The notes under the pieces: model-generated
The model's input: the letters and a program-made list of their open reading frames with translations, nothing else
Told to the model about the DNA's origin: nothing
Database searches by the model: none
Assembly: GCF_010389155.1 (NCBI RefSeq)
Contig: NC_057761.1
Coordinates: forward strand, 50,144,213 to 50,208,212
Origin: Erigeron canadensis
Lineage: Eukaryota; Streptophyta; Magnoliopsida; Asterales; Asteraceae
Length of the DNA: 64,000 bases
Direction: 5' to 3'
Translations under genes and position numbers: made by a program
Shown: positions 12,039-24,185 of the stretch, piece by piece
How the letters are laid out: every line of letters begins with the position of its first letter
Position numbering within the stretch: position 1 is the stretch's first letter

Positions 12039-14487
12039 TTAGCTGACACTAGGCTGTATCATAGGAAAGAAAGCCCAGTTCTTATTGGGAACAGGCTCAG
12101 ACCCGGGCCCGTTTTCTTTGCTAAGAACCTTCTCATCACTGGTCCACCAAGTCAACTCTGCCCCATCAGTACTGCCAAAGTTGAACTCTTTAGCGGATCC
12201 AAAGGTGGCTGTTGATCTATGACGCTTTGCCGCATCATCAGGACTACTGTCTCTCACGTTTGCCGCATCAGCAGTAAGTCTCCGTTCGACACATCTAACA
12301 ACTTCTTCCGGTGTAATCTCAAACGACACTCTATGATTAACCATATGCTGATCGTCATTCGGAAAATGGGTGAGCGGACCCACGTCGGAGTGCTGACGGT
12401 CGAGAACTGACCCGTGCCCGGAAGGATCAGGCGTCGTTGCCCTGGATTCTTGTTGTGATTTCCAGCCCGTCGGCCAGAGCTTTGCACCTGTTGGGTTGTG
12501 AAGGAAGGGGGGGACGCCATAAGTGATATCTCCATACGGAGAGGAGGTGCCCGAATTGGTGACACCTGATCCGGGTGATATGAGTTGTCCCATTGGGCTT
12601 CCAGGATACAGATGATACATCTGGAACTCTTGGTGTGATGGTGAAAATTTTCGATCAACTTCACTATTTTGGCTAGCCAAACCAAGAAAACGAGCGAATG
12701 GCACCTCAGGTGATGACGGTGTAGTCAAATGAACCGATTCTGGAGGAGGTGTGTATGGTGCAGTTGATGGCTCGGTGGTATATGTTGAGAACACTGGTGG
12801 TGAAACCAACTGTGTTTCATTAGCATAAGGCCCCACAGCAAACATGTTAGTCGGGTCACTAGGTGAATACATCCCGGATGATGCAGCTGTAAATGATAGT
12901 AAGCCACTAGGCGATTGGGCGACAGATGGTGGTCCTGATTGAAAGAAAGATGCAGGTGAAGATGGAGGAGCAATGAAAGGAAGCACCACAGTAGTTGATT
13001 GAGTCGAGTTTTGAATTGTCTGAGCATCGATTCTTGATGAACTAGGTTCAGGAACAAAAACAGCATGCCCGATTTTCTTATTTTGCTTCTGAGATCCAAA
13101 ACATGAAGAAATACTCCAAAAGCCTCCCCATCTTCGTTTCTGTAGAAAAAATGACCAAAATCAACATAAAATAGAATACCTAATAAAAAACCAAGAAATG
13201 TAAATTACAGTACAGTTCAACAATAATCCTTGATCTAAAGTTGTTTCTGGGAAGCTAATGACACAACATGGCTAATAGCAGAACTTACATAGAAGATAGT
13301 CACCATTCATTTGTAATGATACAGAAAGCTATTAAACAAGACATGAAGATTGCCATCCCAATATTCATATAGCTTCGATACATAGCATAAATTGTAATCA
13401 GAATCCTGTAAAAAGCACCTTTGTCATAAAAAGCGTTAAAAAAACTTTTTCTTCTTTTAAACTCATTAGCGGAAATTATCACACTAGTGAACAGAAGTTG
13501 AAAGGAAGTGCCCAGCTATTAATGGTGTGTTTAATTGCCAGACGATGGGGGCATTTTCCAAAATAACTTTAAAAAGAAAACTCATTAAATCGAAAATGTT
13601 TTCCTATTAATCCATCGAAGAAAAAATTTGACAGAACAAAGAACACACCTTTCTGTCATATAACCAAATTTCTTTCTGAAAACCGACTCTTATATTTCTA
13701 TTTTCCTATTCTAAGATAGGAAACTCGGCGTGTTTGCAAAACTAGAAAAACAAAACAAATACACACTTTCTCAACATTTTCAGTAGCTTTCTAGACCCTA
13801 AAACTAAGACTTCTTACATTTTCTGAACTAAAGATAAATTTTTCTACATCAAAACATACCATAAGATTTTGTTCATTTGTTCAACAGTTAAAAAATAACA
13901 CGCCATCATACGAATTCTCTTAACGGATTTTTATTTGATTGTGATTCACATAAATTTTTAGCTCAATATACCAACACAAAAAAGTTATAATGTACATTTT
14001 GTTTGTTAATTAACAAACAAACATTTTAACAACTTGTGATCAAACTAACATTAACATTAATTGATCAAAAGAAATCCATTTAATTCTAAAACATATGTAA
14101 ATAACCATCATAATTAAGAATTTGTTAATCTTAGGCCTAACGGCTACGGATACAACATAAGTTGATGATTAGAAAACTCCTAATAATATAACCAAATTAA
14201 TCAATAAAGCCTAAAATATCAATTCCATTAAAATTACTAGTAACAAGCTACAATTAATCACCTTTATGATTAAACATACAAAAAACTTAAACAATCAACA
14301 TATCAGATTTATATAAATTAACCCCGGATCTTATAATTTCCTAACATCATATAATAAATTCAAATTTCCAAATTAAAAAAAAAAATACCTGATTTAAAGA
14401 AGATTGATGGGGTTGTCTATTTTCAGCAGATGCAATAGCTGATGCAGCGGCGTTAATTGTATCAATTGTATTATTTACACCTCTCAT
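12039..14487 (-). CDS. Proline-rich 'hydroxyproline-rich glycoprotein family' protein
   Basis: Two exons, 14487-14389 and 13139-12039, joined in phase 0 across a 1249-base GT-AG intron, give 399 residues. Exon 1 encodes MRGVNNTIDTINAAASAIAS; exon 2 opens with KRRWGGFWSISSCFGSQKQN and IGHAVFVPEP. Then come the family's conserved blocks: PFIAPPSSPASFFQSGPPS, VGPYANETQLVSPPVFS, TEPSTAPYTPPPES and TTPSSPEVPFARFL. It closes with WAFFPMIQPSVS. This matches the plant At5g52430/At4g25620-type family. Despite the family name there is no N-terminal signal peptide, so secretion as a wall glycoprotein is doubtful. The tryptophan- and cysteine-rich start and the SP/TP-rich body are what can be seen; function is unknown. 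A start read only from exon 2 would omit 83 residues. Confidence 0.88.
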
Positions 14488-15893
14488 TGTTCTTGAAAAA
14501 TAATAATAATAATAATAGATGGATACAGATAAAAAGGTGAAAACTTTGGAATATTTTGTTCAAGAATTTTGATGGGTTGTGCGTGAAGTGTATGTATATG
14601 AATGAATGTATGTATGTATATGTATCTTCGCGTTTGGGGGTCAAACACGGCAACGACTTAACCAGATTTTATCGTTGGGAATGGCAATTGGAATGTAACG
14701 TCAAAAAAGGTGATCTTTTTAGATTTGCAGGGGGGTTAATTGTAATATTTGTTATTTTACGTATGTGACCTTGTGATTCAGTCGGATTTCAATATGTTAG
14801 CCCAAAAACATTATATTACGAGTAGTATTATTTATAGGAAAATTTACATTACATATATATCCTATTTAAGATACACAGTTACATATTTATTTAAAGTGTA
14901 AGTTTTTAATGCATTGCAATTCTAAAGCATGTTTTGGATAAGTATATAATTATATCTTAAAAGTGAGATATATTAGTTTATGTGATGTGTAAGTATGTAA
15001 TTATTACTGTATGTATATCATTTTTTATAAATCGTCAATATATAATGTACCTTTTTAAGAAGTTCATTTTATGTGATGTGTTTCTTTAACAAACAAGTCA
15101 CTATACTTCTATACTTGTAAATTAGTTCAACCTGTGTAATATACTTCCTAACAAGATTCAATTTGTGTGATATAGTTTCTTTTATGACAAAAACATCATT
15201 TTATGTAAACCAATAAATTTACTTTGTGTAATGTACTTTTCAACAATGTCTAGTTGTATAATGTACATATTCTCGTAAATTACCTTACTTTAAACATTTC
15301 TATTAAAAAGTTTTTCAAGTTTGATATATATATACAAATATGTTTTGGGAAACAACTTTAATCACTCTTTGCAACATACTTCGTCCAAGCAGTATAGTTG
15401 TCACACTCTGGCAACCATATAACGTATCATACGTTTTTGTCATCCAAATTTAATTTACATCTTTTAGTTTAAAACTAAAAGAGCTACTCGTACTATATAA
15501 TGAATGATGCAAAAATAATGTTGAGATTCTTATATCGATCATCATGTACCATAACTTATATATATCAAAAGTGAAGGGGTGAGTGTCTAAAAAGCAAAAG
15601 GTAACAGGGTATGTTAGTCATTTTGCCTCATGGATATTTAAAATCATTAATTGTTATTAAACTTTAAATTAACTTAACTAATTGGAATATAAGCAAAGAA
15701 GACTTTGCACGGTAAGGGAGTAGAATAATGGGGTGCACGTGTGTTCATCCCACCTGTTTGACGGCTTTCATGCTCACCTTCCTTTTTCATGTTTAGGTGT
15801 AAACTTGGTCCTACTTACCCACCACTAAAAATACCTTTTGACAATGTCCATATGTATTTTTAGCTTGTCATTGTCCAAGGCACAGGGTAACAC
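14488..15893. other. 5' flank of the proline-rich gene, then AT-rich intergenic DNA
   Basis: The first part should be the promoter and 5'UTR of the minus-strand gene, including a TAA microsatellite at 14503-14517. From about 14990 to 15270 a loose motif (GTGTAATGTACTTT and variants) recurs several times, separated by 60-80 bases. No gene is seen. Confidence 0.35.
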
Positions 15894-16090
15894 CACTAGG
15901 GAAAAAATCAATCCGGCCAAGCATTTGTGGCGACATCGTCGTTAATATTGGGCCCGCTTTTTTCTCTGTCAGATTTACCATTAAAGACATGGGGGCCCAC
16001 AGTATTAGCGGCGACGTCGCCGCTAATACTTCCTGGTCGGGTTTGACTTTTTTTAGCCTGGTGGGCTTACGCTCCTCGTTGTCCAATACA
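15894..16090. mobile_element. Possible CACTA-type end with strong hairpin
   Basis: Begins CACTAGGGAAAAAATC, compatible with a CACTA (En/Spm) terminus. Inside, GGCGACATCGTCG...GGGCCC (15929-15955) pairs with GGGCCCA...CGACGTCGCC (15993-16021). The second arm is itself part of a perfect 30-base palindrome at 16001-16030. GCGGCGAC-type subterminal repeats are typical of CACTA elements. No matching TAGTG end was found, so this is a fragment at best. Confidence 0.35.
16001..16030. repeat. Perfect 30-base palindrome
   Basis: Reads identically on both strands. The left half is AGTATTAGCGGCGAC and the centre is GACGTC. It is GC-rich in an AT-rich setting. Confidence 0.95.
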
Positions 16091-17017
16091 TTATTATGTG
16101 GAGATAGAGTTGTATAAGTTTAATGATAGGTTTGACCTATTGGGAATCATGATGCGTCCTAAGCTAGATTCGAGGTTTAATTCCCGTTTTGGAACTTTTT
16201 AACTTGTCCATCCATATCTTGTTTCAGAACAAATAAAAAATACTAAAGTTTTAAATAGTAAAACTTGTATATGTATGAGATCAAATTCGACTCAAGCTTG
16301 TTGTGGTCTTCTTTTATATATGTAATAATGATAATGATTATTTAGGGCCAAGAATAATTAATTGTGAATTTGGCTTATTGTTGACCTTTTTCCCACTTAA
16401 CTACAAACTGCTAACGAAATATACTTTAGGATACGTATAAAGTCGGTACATATGACATTGGTATTTTGATAGATACCGCACTACATCAGTTTCGAAATTT
16501 ATATAAGTGTGGCACACAACAATATTGTGTGGCGACCCTTTCTAATTTGAAAAGAGTTCCAACAACAACAAAAAAAATGTTAAAAGTCATACTAACAGCA
16601 CATTAGGCCTCGGAACCTTTCTGATTTTTGTTAGTGAATTGGCACCTCTAGTGTACCACACAAGCCCATGAAGGCATGGACTTACATCAGATCGACTCCA
16701 TAGAAATGTAATATACATGGGTTGACTCTATTTCATAGTGAGTCAGAATACCTAAGAGGGGTAAGACTCTAAGAGGCCCGTAGAGGAGGGCTAGGACCAT
16801 GGGTCAAATAATAGTGGTGGTATACCAGCCCACAAAAAGGTGCTAAACATTGAAGCAATGTGAGCATACATGGGTTGACTCTTTTCCATAGAAATGTAAT
16901 ATACATGGGTTGACTCTTTTCCAATCTCTTTAAACCTTTCCATGGATATATTTATACATCTGTATCTATCTCTTTCTAAGTATAAATCTATACATACTCT
17001 ATATCTCATTTTGTTAC

Positions 17018-17050
<33 letters not shown>

Positions 17051-17103
17051 CTCTCTCTCTCCAAGTTACAGTTTGTACATTTTTCTGAAACTGTTTTTGG
17101 AGT
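16091..17103. other. Intergenic interval with direct repeats and CT microsatellite
   Basis: The block CATAGAAATGTAATATACATGGG and the following TTGACTCT occurs at about 16698 and again at 16889, with a partial third at 16866. A (CT)n tract spans 17018-17044 and continues interrupted to 17061. A tRNA box-B-like stretch (GAGGTTTAATTCCCG) at 16170 could be a SINE scrap but has no partner box. No gene is seen. Confidence 0.4.
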
Positions 17104-17640
17104 TTCCGATTACCTCACCGGAAAAACCACACCTTGGACATCAACATCAACAACACCTACCCCACGCCTACATCACCCCATTGGAAAAACCACCTACCAT
17201 ATAAGACCCACACTACCGCCACCGCTAATCACCACACCACCAAAAACCGTCGGCACCTCACAATTCACCACCACCGTCATCCTTACTCATCACCAACTTC
17301 GTCAGACCCATTCATCACCACCACTAACGTCACCCCCCACTCGACCCTCCACACCACATTTGGCAGCCGCAAATGGAGACCCACATGTTGTTGTGCTCGC
17401 ACATTCGTCGAGCACCACACCGTCGGCCTGTATCTTTTGTTGTCACCATGTATATCCAGCTCCATATATATCTAATCTGACCACCGCACCCCACCTCCAA
17501 ACGATATTTATATCCAGATCTATACCTATATCTATGAAATCCGATCATCATAACGCCGACCTCCCATCTCCGTCGTCACCATTTAGATATGTACAGCAGA
17601 TGGCCTGAAATATTCGACGGTCTAATGGCCTAAAAAACCC
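17104..17640. other. CA/CC-rich island of unknown origin
   Basis: A stretch much richer in C than its surroundings, with many CCACCACC and CATCACC words. It opens long low-complexity frames on both strands (His/Thr/Pro-rich on plus), none convincing as a gene. Similar islands sit inside the MULEs at 55320-55400 and 58190-58500 and inside the small Helitrons, so transposon cargo is the likeliest reading. Confidence 0.4.
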
Positions 17641-17891
17641 AGCGGTGGTTTGCAGGAAAGTGGTGGTATGCTCATCTTCATTCATTCTTTTTTTTTTTTG
17701 TTGTGTTCGCTGCCTTTGATTAATGGCAGTCATTTCATTTGAATAGATGAATGAAATTAGATAAATTGATTTTCAAATAGAGATATATGTATTATTGTGT
17801 TTATGTATGTGTATATATGTATTTAATTTTAAAATATCTAGGCATTAAATAAGTGAAACAAAACGATGAAAAAATATCATCTTTTTGTAAA

Positions 17892-18145
17892 GAGTTAATG
17901 ACATAAATCGTCCCTGTGGTTTAATAAAATAGTCACCTTTCGTCCTTTAGAGTAAAAATGATTAGAATACCCCTCACGTGGGAGGCACGTAGGGGGTTTA
18001 ACGGAGAGAAGGTGACGGTCAAATAGTCAAAGGACCAAACATGAACCTTATCCTCATATAAAGGACTGTCCTTGAAGTTTTGGGTTTTTAAGGACGAAAG
18101 GTGACTATTTTAGTAAACCACGGGAACGATTTATGTCATTAACTC
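17892..18145. mobile_element. Short Mutator-type MITE, kin of the 54596-56016 element
   Basis: About 31-base inverted ends (GAGTTAATGACATAAATCG ... and its complement ending CATTAACTC), 254 bases in total. The core AAATCGTCC-TGTGGTTTA is shared with the long-armed MULE at 54596-56016, and both begin GAGT. The 9 bases outside each end no longer match, so the insertion looks old. Non-coding. Confidence 0.7.
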
Positions 18146-20333
18146 TATTACTTATAACGTATTAATTTTGGTTCCATTAATTCATGTCAAATTCTTGAAA
18201 CTAATTGATCATGGCATATTGGGCCTTGGTTTTTATGTCAAAAATGTTAATGGGCCACTCTCTATATCATCTTATACAACACTGGCTAATAATTTTCATG
18301 AGGACCGACTAACTGAGTAGTGTTACAACTTACAACTTAAATGCTTAGATGCTTAGTTGCTTAATTACAAGTAGAAGAAATTGTTACCATGGATATAGAT
18401 ACCCACTCTATACATGGTTTATATAGTTATTATGAACCGTGTAGTAAGAGATATAAATTTATTATAGACGATTAAAAGTTGCTGGATATTTTTCAATATC
18501 TTTTTTATGAAAGGTGAACTAATTTCCAATCTTTGTATAGAATTAATAGAGGTGCAAGAAGTGGTTAATCGATTTCGGTTATTAATTTTAATAACCGAAA
18601 CTGGTTATTTTTTTGAAATAGTAAAAACCAGTTAGGACATATAAAACTCTAACTTATATAACCGGTTTCGGTTAATATAAACCGGTTAACCGGTGCCAAT
18701 TAACCGAAAATAGGTTAAAATTAACCTGTGCAGTAGATTGTTCGAATTACAGTGGACTACTGAAAACTGGAAATTACGGGGGGAAAAAAATTAGCAACTT
18801 ATCAAGAACAAATATGAGCAACATATTTCAAGAGAAAACTAGCCTGCTTACTATTAAACAAACCAAAAACAATAAGCAGAATAATATCAGTACGCAGACC
18901 AAGGCACCAACCAGAACACAAACAAGCCATTTGTTGATTGTAAAGCTATTAAGTAAGAGAGATAGAGTTGTAAATTTTGAGATTTTTTTGTGAGGGTTTT
19001 TTATGGAGAAAATGATCAATCTTGAGCAACTTTAGAATAATCGATTTGGGTTTTTTTGTTAATGTTTATTGTGAATATTAGTAATCGATTTGAATGAAGA
19101 AAAGGATTTTGTAATGATCATGATTGAATGAAGAAAAGGATGGTGGCTAGAATCGATTTGGGATTTTGGGTATTGACATAAAATAAGTGTTCTTATAAAT
19201 CGATGGATGGTGGCTGGAATCCATGGATGGTGGCTAGTATCAATTTATATTGAATTGGTTGTAATAAATCATATGGATGGGTTAGAAAAATTTATATTGA
19301 ATTGGTTGTAATAAATCATATGGATGGGTTAGAAAGAGAAGTTGTGTGTCAATATAAGAGTTAGATATATAATAAAAATAATAAATAAAAATATATTATA
19401 ATAAAATTGGTTAATCGGTATTATACTGATTATAAAAAAATATAAAAATATAATACTATTATATTTTAATAATCGGTTATAGGTTAACTGATAATTAACC
19501 AATTTTTATTTTGAAATATATAATCGGTAACTAACTGGCAGTTAATGGTAACCTATAATCAGTTTGTATCTTATTAGTTACTAATCAGTTTCAATTATCG
19601 GTTAACTTTCGGGTTTGTTAGTATTTTGACAATGAAAGACACGTAGTATAAAAGCAAAGGTTAATGGTAAAACACCCGCCCCTGGTCCTTATACATGGTT
19701 TACAAAGCTAATTAGGAAAATATTATGCAAATCGTAACCTTTTTCTTAATCATATAACAATGTTTCATATTTATCATATGTCACAAATACATTCATAAAA
19801 ACATTACATAATCAGAAATAGAATAGAATGATAATATAAATGATTAGTTTTTAATTAACTAATTTGACTTTTACCTAACTTGATACCATCAAAATTTTGT
19901 CATCTTATGGAGTCTCAAGAGAAGAATAAACCTATAGAGAGGTGAAGTCGAATCACATCACATGGTTTAATTTCAATTTTTATTTGAGTTGGTCACATTG
20001 GGGTTTGTAAACAAAGTAAATTCATGGATACCACAATAGTTTGTACAAATAAAAGTAGGGAAGGGATTCCTTCAAGTTGTTTTCAATTTGATAGATCAAG
20101 TTGTATATATCTTGATCCTCGGATGAAAATTAAGGGTCAAGATTCAAAGTTAATTTTTGTCTCTTGACATTTAATTTTAATTCAAGGGTTAAGAAGTCAT
20201 GTTAGACAACTTGAGAGAATCATCTCTCATGAAAATAATGTTATTTTCCATAATTGTTTAAAAAAAGAAGAGGAAAACATACAACTCAATTGTTAAGTTT
20301 AACGGACATCCTAACAAAAAATTAAAAAAGGAT
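18146..20333. other. Intergenic interval with AACCGGTT-type repeats and a 47-base tandem
   Basis: AACCGGTT / GGTTAATCGG-rich blocks lie at 18550-18730 and 19400-19620. They look like two halves of one degenerate element split by other DNA. A 47-base unit (starting AATTTATATTGAATTGG) is repeated twice at 19242-19337. No gene is seen. Confidence 0.4.
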
Positions 20334-20504
20334 AATGATAAATCAACCTAATTGGTATGTCTAAAGAGGTGCCTAATTGTAAGATGATGACACGTGAAAA
20401 AATCAGGGGGCAAGATTAAGAAATAGAATTAGTGGAATCCACATATCAAATTCTTAAGGTTTTAGGCATATCTTTAGACACACCAATTATGTTGATTAAT
20501 CATT
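20334..20504. mobile_element. Unclassified MITE with 40-base inverted ends
   Basis: AATGATAAATCAACCTAATT ... GTCTAAAGA ... GCCTAA at the left is mirrored at the right by TTAGGCATATCTTTAGAC ... AATTATGTTGATTAATCATT. Total 171 bases. No clear target duplication was found, so the superfamily is unassigned. Confidence 0.7.
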
Positions 20505-20914
20505 TTCTATTAAAAAATAATATAAAAAATGGTTCTGAAAAACAAAGGTACAAAATGTTTTAAGCAGTGATACAAACAAGCAAAAATTGATTTTTATAAC
20601 TATGGATCTATTACACAAATTGCACAGTTTTTAAAAGTTAATTATCATGTATTATAATAAGTTTTTATTATTTTTTTAATTTATAAATTAACTATATTAT
20701 GGAACAATATTAGATTAAATTAAAAAAATCCTCAATGTGGGCGTGATGATGAGCATGAAGAGCGAAAAGCGTGTGCTTGTTGGACCTCTCAGTGCCCACT
20801 TTCCAGCCAGATTCCTGAGCATGCACAATTTGCTGCTTACTCAATTGCCATTCGCACGTATTGATTTTGCTTACTTTATTTGCTTTTTATATTTGCTTTT
20901 GTTTAGTTGAAGAA

Positions 20915-21941
20915 ATAGATTTTAGACTTGTGTCCAACACTGGACACAAGATTTACAATATTATCAATGTTAAATCTTCATACATTTAAGTCATAAAAGC
21001 TTATAATTTTAAATTATATACGGTTCTAAGTGTTATATTTTACAACTTGTAGTACAATAATCATAGGTTCGTTACTGTCATTATTAGCCGAGACATATTG
21101 ATGAAATTGTTTGCCGTAGTCAATCCGCCCATACCACGCATAGATTTATTTTCAATCACCTGTCTTATAATAATTAGATAACAATTAGGATTGTTTTTAT
21201 ATTATTTGATAACAATTAAGACTCTTACTGTAACTTTAAACATTAATACGCAAAGCTAATATATAAAAAAGGAGAAAACTATGTACCTTTTTGACCAAAA
21301 GATAGAATGAATCTTGAATGGAGTTCATATTGATTTGAATTTAGGTTTCAAGTAACATCTGTTGTAAATCGTTTTTTGTTTTGTGATCGTCTCATGTTCT
21401 ATGAATCATATTGTGTTTAGGATAATGATATTGTATATCGTCATCTGTTATTATGTTTGAGATATGTATTTAGAGTTTAAATTGTGTTTATATTAAATAT
21501 TAAACTAAATATATTTATTTTTAATTTATAAAAATGTAATCTTATATTTGTTAATAAGTAATTAGATTTTGAAATAATTTTTTGAATACAATATTTTATA
21601 TGTTGAAATTTTTTAATTAATTAAATGATTGTAAATTTTATTAAATTATCTCAAGTTGATGGCTTAAAATAAATATAAATTAAGTATCTAGGACTAATAA
21701 GTGTAAATTATTGATGAAAAACAAAAAAAGTATAAATTAATGAGACTTTTTCTACAAATTAATATAAATACTAATATAATAATATATTTGGATAATGATT
21801 ATTATAATTTTTAATTTGTAGTAAATCTAAATGATGACATAAACGAAAATCAATTTGATAAAATTGAACGATTTGATTGATTAATAAGTCATTAGTTCAA
21901 CTGTCTTATAATATATATATATATATATATATATAAGAAGA
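20915..21941 (-). mobile_element. Helitron copy 1 of a 1-kb family, minus strand
   Basis: On the minus strand it starts A|TCTTCTTATATA...TATAAGACAGTTGAAC and runs to a hairpin, CTTGTGTCC-loop-GGACACAAG, followed by TCTAAAATCTAT. It is the reverse-complement relative of 47896-48803: the GACAGTTGAACTAATGACTT, TTAGATTTAGGATT-like and hairpin segments align in the same order. The terminal CTAG has become CTAT here. A TA microsatellite (21909-21934) lies next to the 5' end. No open frame of note, so it is non-autonomous. Confidence 0.75.
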
Positions 21942-22717
21942 TTGATGTATCTATATCTATACTACATAAGATATTAAATATATATTTTAAACTTTTTATA
22001 TATATGTTAAATACACAGATTTTACTATTTTGCTACCATTTTAAATACTTCAACAAAATCCAATTTAACATATTTAAACTCTAAGTCTCTAATATATTGA
22101 TCATACATCGTTATATTAAACTTCACATTTGAATGTTTTGCCTTGTGTTTGTTAACTTTACAACAATTTTTAAAAATGTGCTAAGCCATGTTTGATTTTG
22201 ACCCATTGTTGACTGTTTGGTAATTGTTAACTACTTGACCAATGTCGACTGTTTGATTAATGTCAACTCTTTGACCATTCTTGATTGTTTGATTATTATC
22301 AACGATTGGTATTTTAAATGATCTAACTATGTTTAATGTCATACCAAATTTGATTTTATTTTGTCACGTCGATTGCATTGAGTATTTACTATGATATAAA
22401 TGTTTAAGGGGTTTGGGTAAGTTGTTTGACTCATGTTTTCTATTTGACCATTGTAAAGTATTTAACCACGTTGAATATTTTCGACGACTCTTTTGAATAT
22501 TCTTCTAAATTCGCAGGCTACAATGTGATTTTTAAAACTTATAAAGTATTATCACATACTCTAATTTCAAAAATTAAATACATAAAAATCTTACATAATA
22601 TATGTTTTATCACAGACATTAATTTACGATTTCAAAAACCCTTGAAAAAGCCAAAAAAAATAAAAAAAAATACAAAAGTTACAGAAATTATGTTGAGCAA
22701 AAAGCCAAAAATAGATA
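21942..22717. other. Intergenic interval with clustered TTGAC words
   Basis: Between 22195 and 22440 the word TTGAC or its complement recurs many times in a loose 30-base rhythm (TTGACTGTTTG, CTTGACCAATG, TTTGACCATT). The 104-codon frame at 22426-22740 is AT-driven and shows no family. No gene is seen. Confidence 0.35.
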
Positions 22718-22908
22718 TCTATACTATAAAATTTACATAGAAGAAATTATCTAAAATGTTCTTAATAGTTAAATTTCACTATTAGTCTATTGTTTTATAA
22801 ATATTTTCATTAATCATTTACATCCATTATATATTTACACCAACAGTCGCTCCATCATCACACCATCGCCGCCACGACCACTGCGGCATTGCGTGAGTAC
22901 CGTGATAG
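22718..22908 (+). mobile_element. Small non-autonomous Helitron
   Basis: Starts TCTATACTATAAAATTT after an A and ends GCGTGAGTACCGTGATAG before a T (usual CTAG, first base changed). The inner CCATCATCACACCATCG stretch matches the family. 191 bases, the shortest copy here. Confidence 0.7.
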
Positions 22909-23721
22909 TTGATATTTGATCAAATAATTAAATGAATAACCATGATTGATCCAATGATCCATATACCGATACTCAATTTTGAGCAACGCATGAACAAAAT
23001 AAGTTGTGAAATTACTCAAGAATTTTAGATGAGGGAGTCTGAGTTTTTTATTACCAAGGCTAAAAGTTTTGGATGTTGTTATTTTTAGGCCTAAAATTTT
23101 CGTGTTTTTTACCCCTTAATATAAATCGCAACAACCATCATACGTACATGTCAATCACGAAGTATCATTTACCCGTGGAATTGAAAGACACATGCAAAAT
23201 AAGAAAGAAAAAAAAAACTAATATTCGTACCACCATTTTTTTATAATGTACCATTATATACAAATAGTATAGCTGATTGTACAAGTCACAAACAGTATAG
23301 CTGACTGTACAAGTCAGTCATACATAACTGTGATAGATACATCAAATAAATAGTATGAATATCATTTTCTATTAGAAAATGGTGTAAATCGAGAATGAAG
23401 GAACTAATTAATATATGAACATATGTAATACCAACATATAGATATAGTGGTCGATAGCTAAGAATTGTAGAACGTGGTACAATGATCAGACTAAGGAGAC
23501 AAGTTTACATAATTGAAGCTTTGCCAATTGCCACCATCACTTAGACAAGATAATCAAATATGCAATATATATCATCCGCATGCCATGTAGCCAGGGAGAA
23601 AAAGTTCAAATGTAAGGGATAATTTGAAGAAATTAAATGATAACTAAAATTTGATAGAAATTGCACAAAAGTTTTATTATGTATGTAATTTAATAATGAA
23701 TTACATTTTGGCAAAGGTATA
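22909..23721. other. AT-rich intergenic interval
   Basis: A roughly 30-base unit containing GTATAGCTGA-TGTACAAGTCA is repeated twice at 23265-23320. No gene is seen. Confidence 0.35.
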
Positions 23722-24185
23722 CGAACATGGTACTCGCACATTGCGACGGACAGAGGCGGTATCAGGAAAAAATCTCACATGGGGCAAAATTAAAAAACTT
23801 ATATAAAGTAAATCTAAAAGGGGCAAAATGTTAAAAACGCATAGAAAATTTTAAAAAATCTACAAAAAATTTAAAAATACATAACAAATTTGAGGGGGGC
23901 ATTGGACCCCCTTGCCCCCCTTTAGTACCGCTTCTGGCGACGGATATCATGGACGACAGTGGCCAGAGCGTTGGTGATGATGGACGATGACGGTGGTTAT
24001 TCACGAAAGGGGTGTGTATTGTTTTGGTATACCATATGGAATAATATTTTGTGTGTTGTTTTAGAGAGAGAAAGAAAGAATGAAGATATTTATGTTTTGT
24101 TTTAAGGGAAAGAGTAAAAGAGTAAAATCTTTCAAACTTGTAAACTTTTCAACAACCCCATATAATTTTTAATATGGAGTATAGA
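23722..24185 (-). mobile_element. Small Helitron, minus strand, interrupted by a hAT MITE
   Basis: On the minus strand it starts TCTATACTCCATATTAAA (24185 downward), almost the same as the start of the 49955 copy. It runs to CAATGTGCGAGTACCATG near 23722, the decayed form of the family's GCGGGTACCGTGCTAG end. The copy is split at 23743-23944 by the MITE described in the next entry. Without that insert it is about 270 bases, the size of its relatives. Confidence 0.65.
23751..23936. mobile_element. hAT-superfamily MITE with perfect 8-bp duplication
   Basis: Ends CAGAGGCGGTA and TACCGCTTCTG are inverted copies with one mismatch. GCGACGGA occurs directly outside both (23743-23750 and 23937-23944), the 8-base duplication expected for hAT. 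186 bases, AT-rich core with G/C runs, non-coding. It sits in the CC-rich part of the small Helitron. Confidence 0.9.

Noticed and set aside
12254..13099. Two minus-strand frames overlapping the proline-rich gene
   Set aside because: They are out-of-frame shadows; the in-frame reading gives the conserved family blocks and correct splicing.
16130..16200. Possible SINE from GAGGTTTAATTCCCG
   Set aside because: No box A at the right distance and no A-tail.
17134..17608. His/Thr/Pro-rich and other frames in the C-rich island
   Set aside because: They are low complexity and open in several frames on both strands at once, as expected from composition.
22426..22740. 104-codon plus-strand frame
   Set aside because: It is AT-driven Lys/Ile/Phe-rich composition with no motif, and it overlaps the start of a small Helitron.
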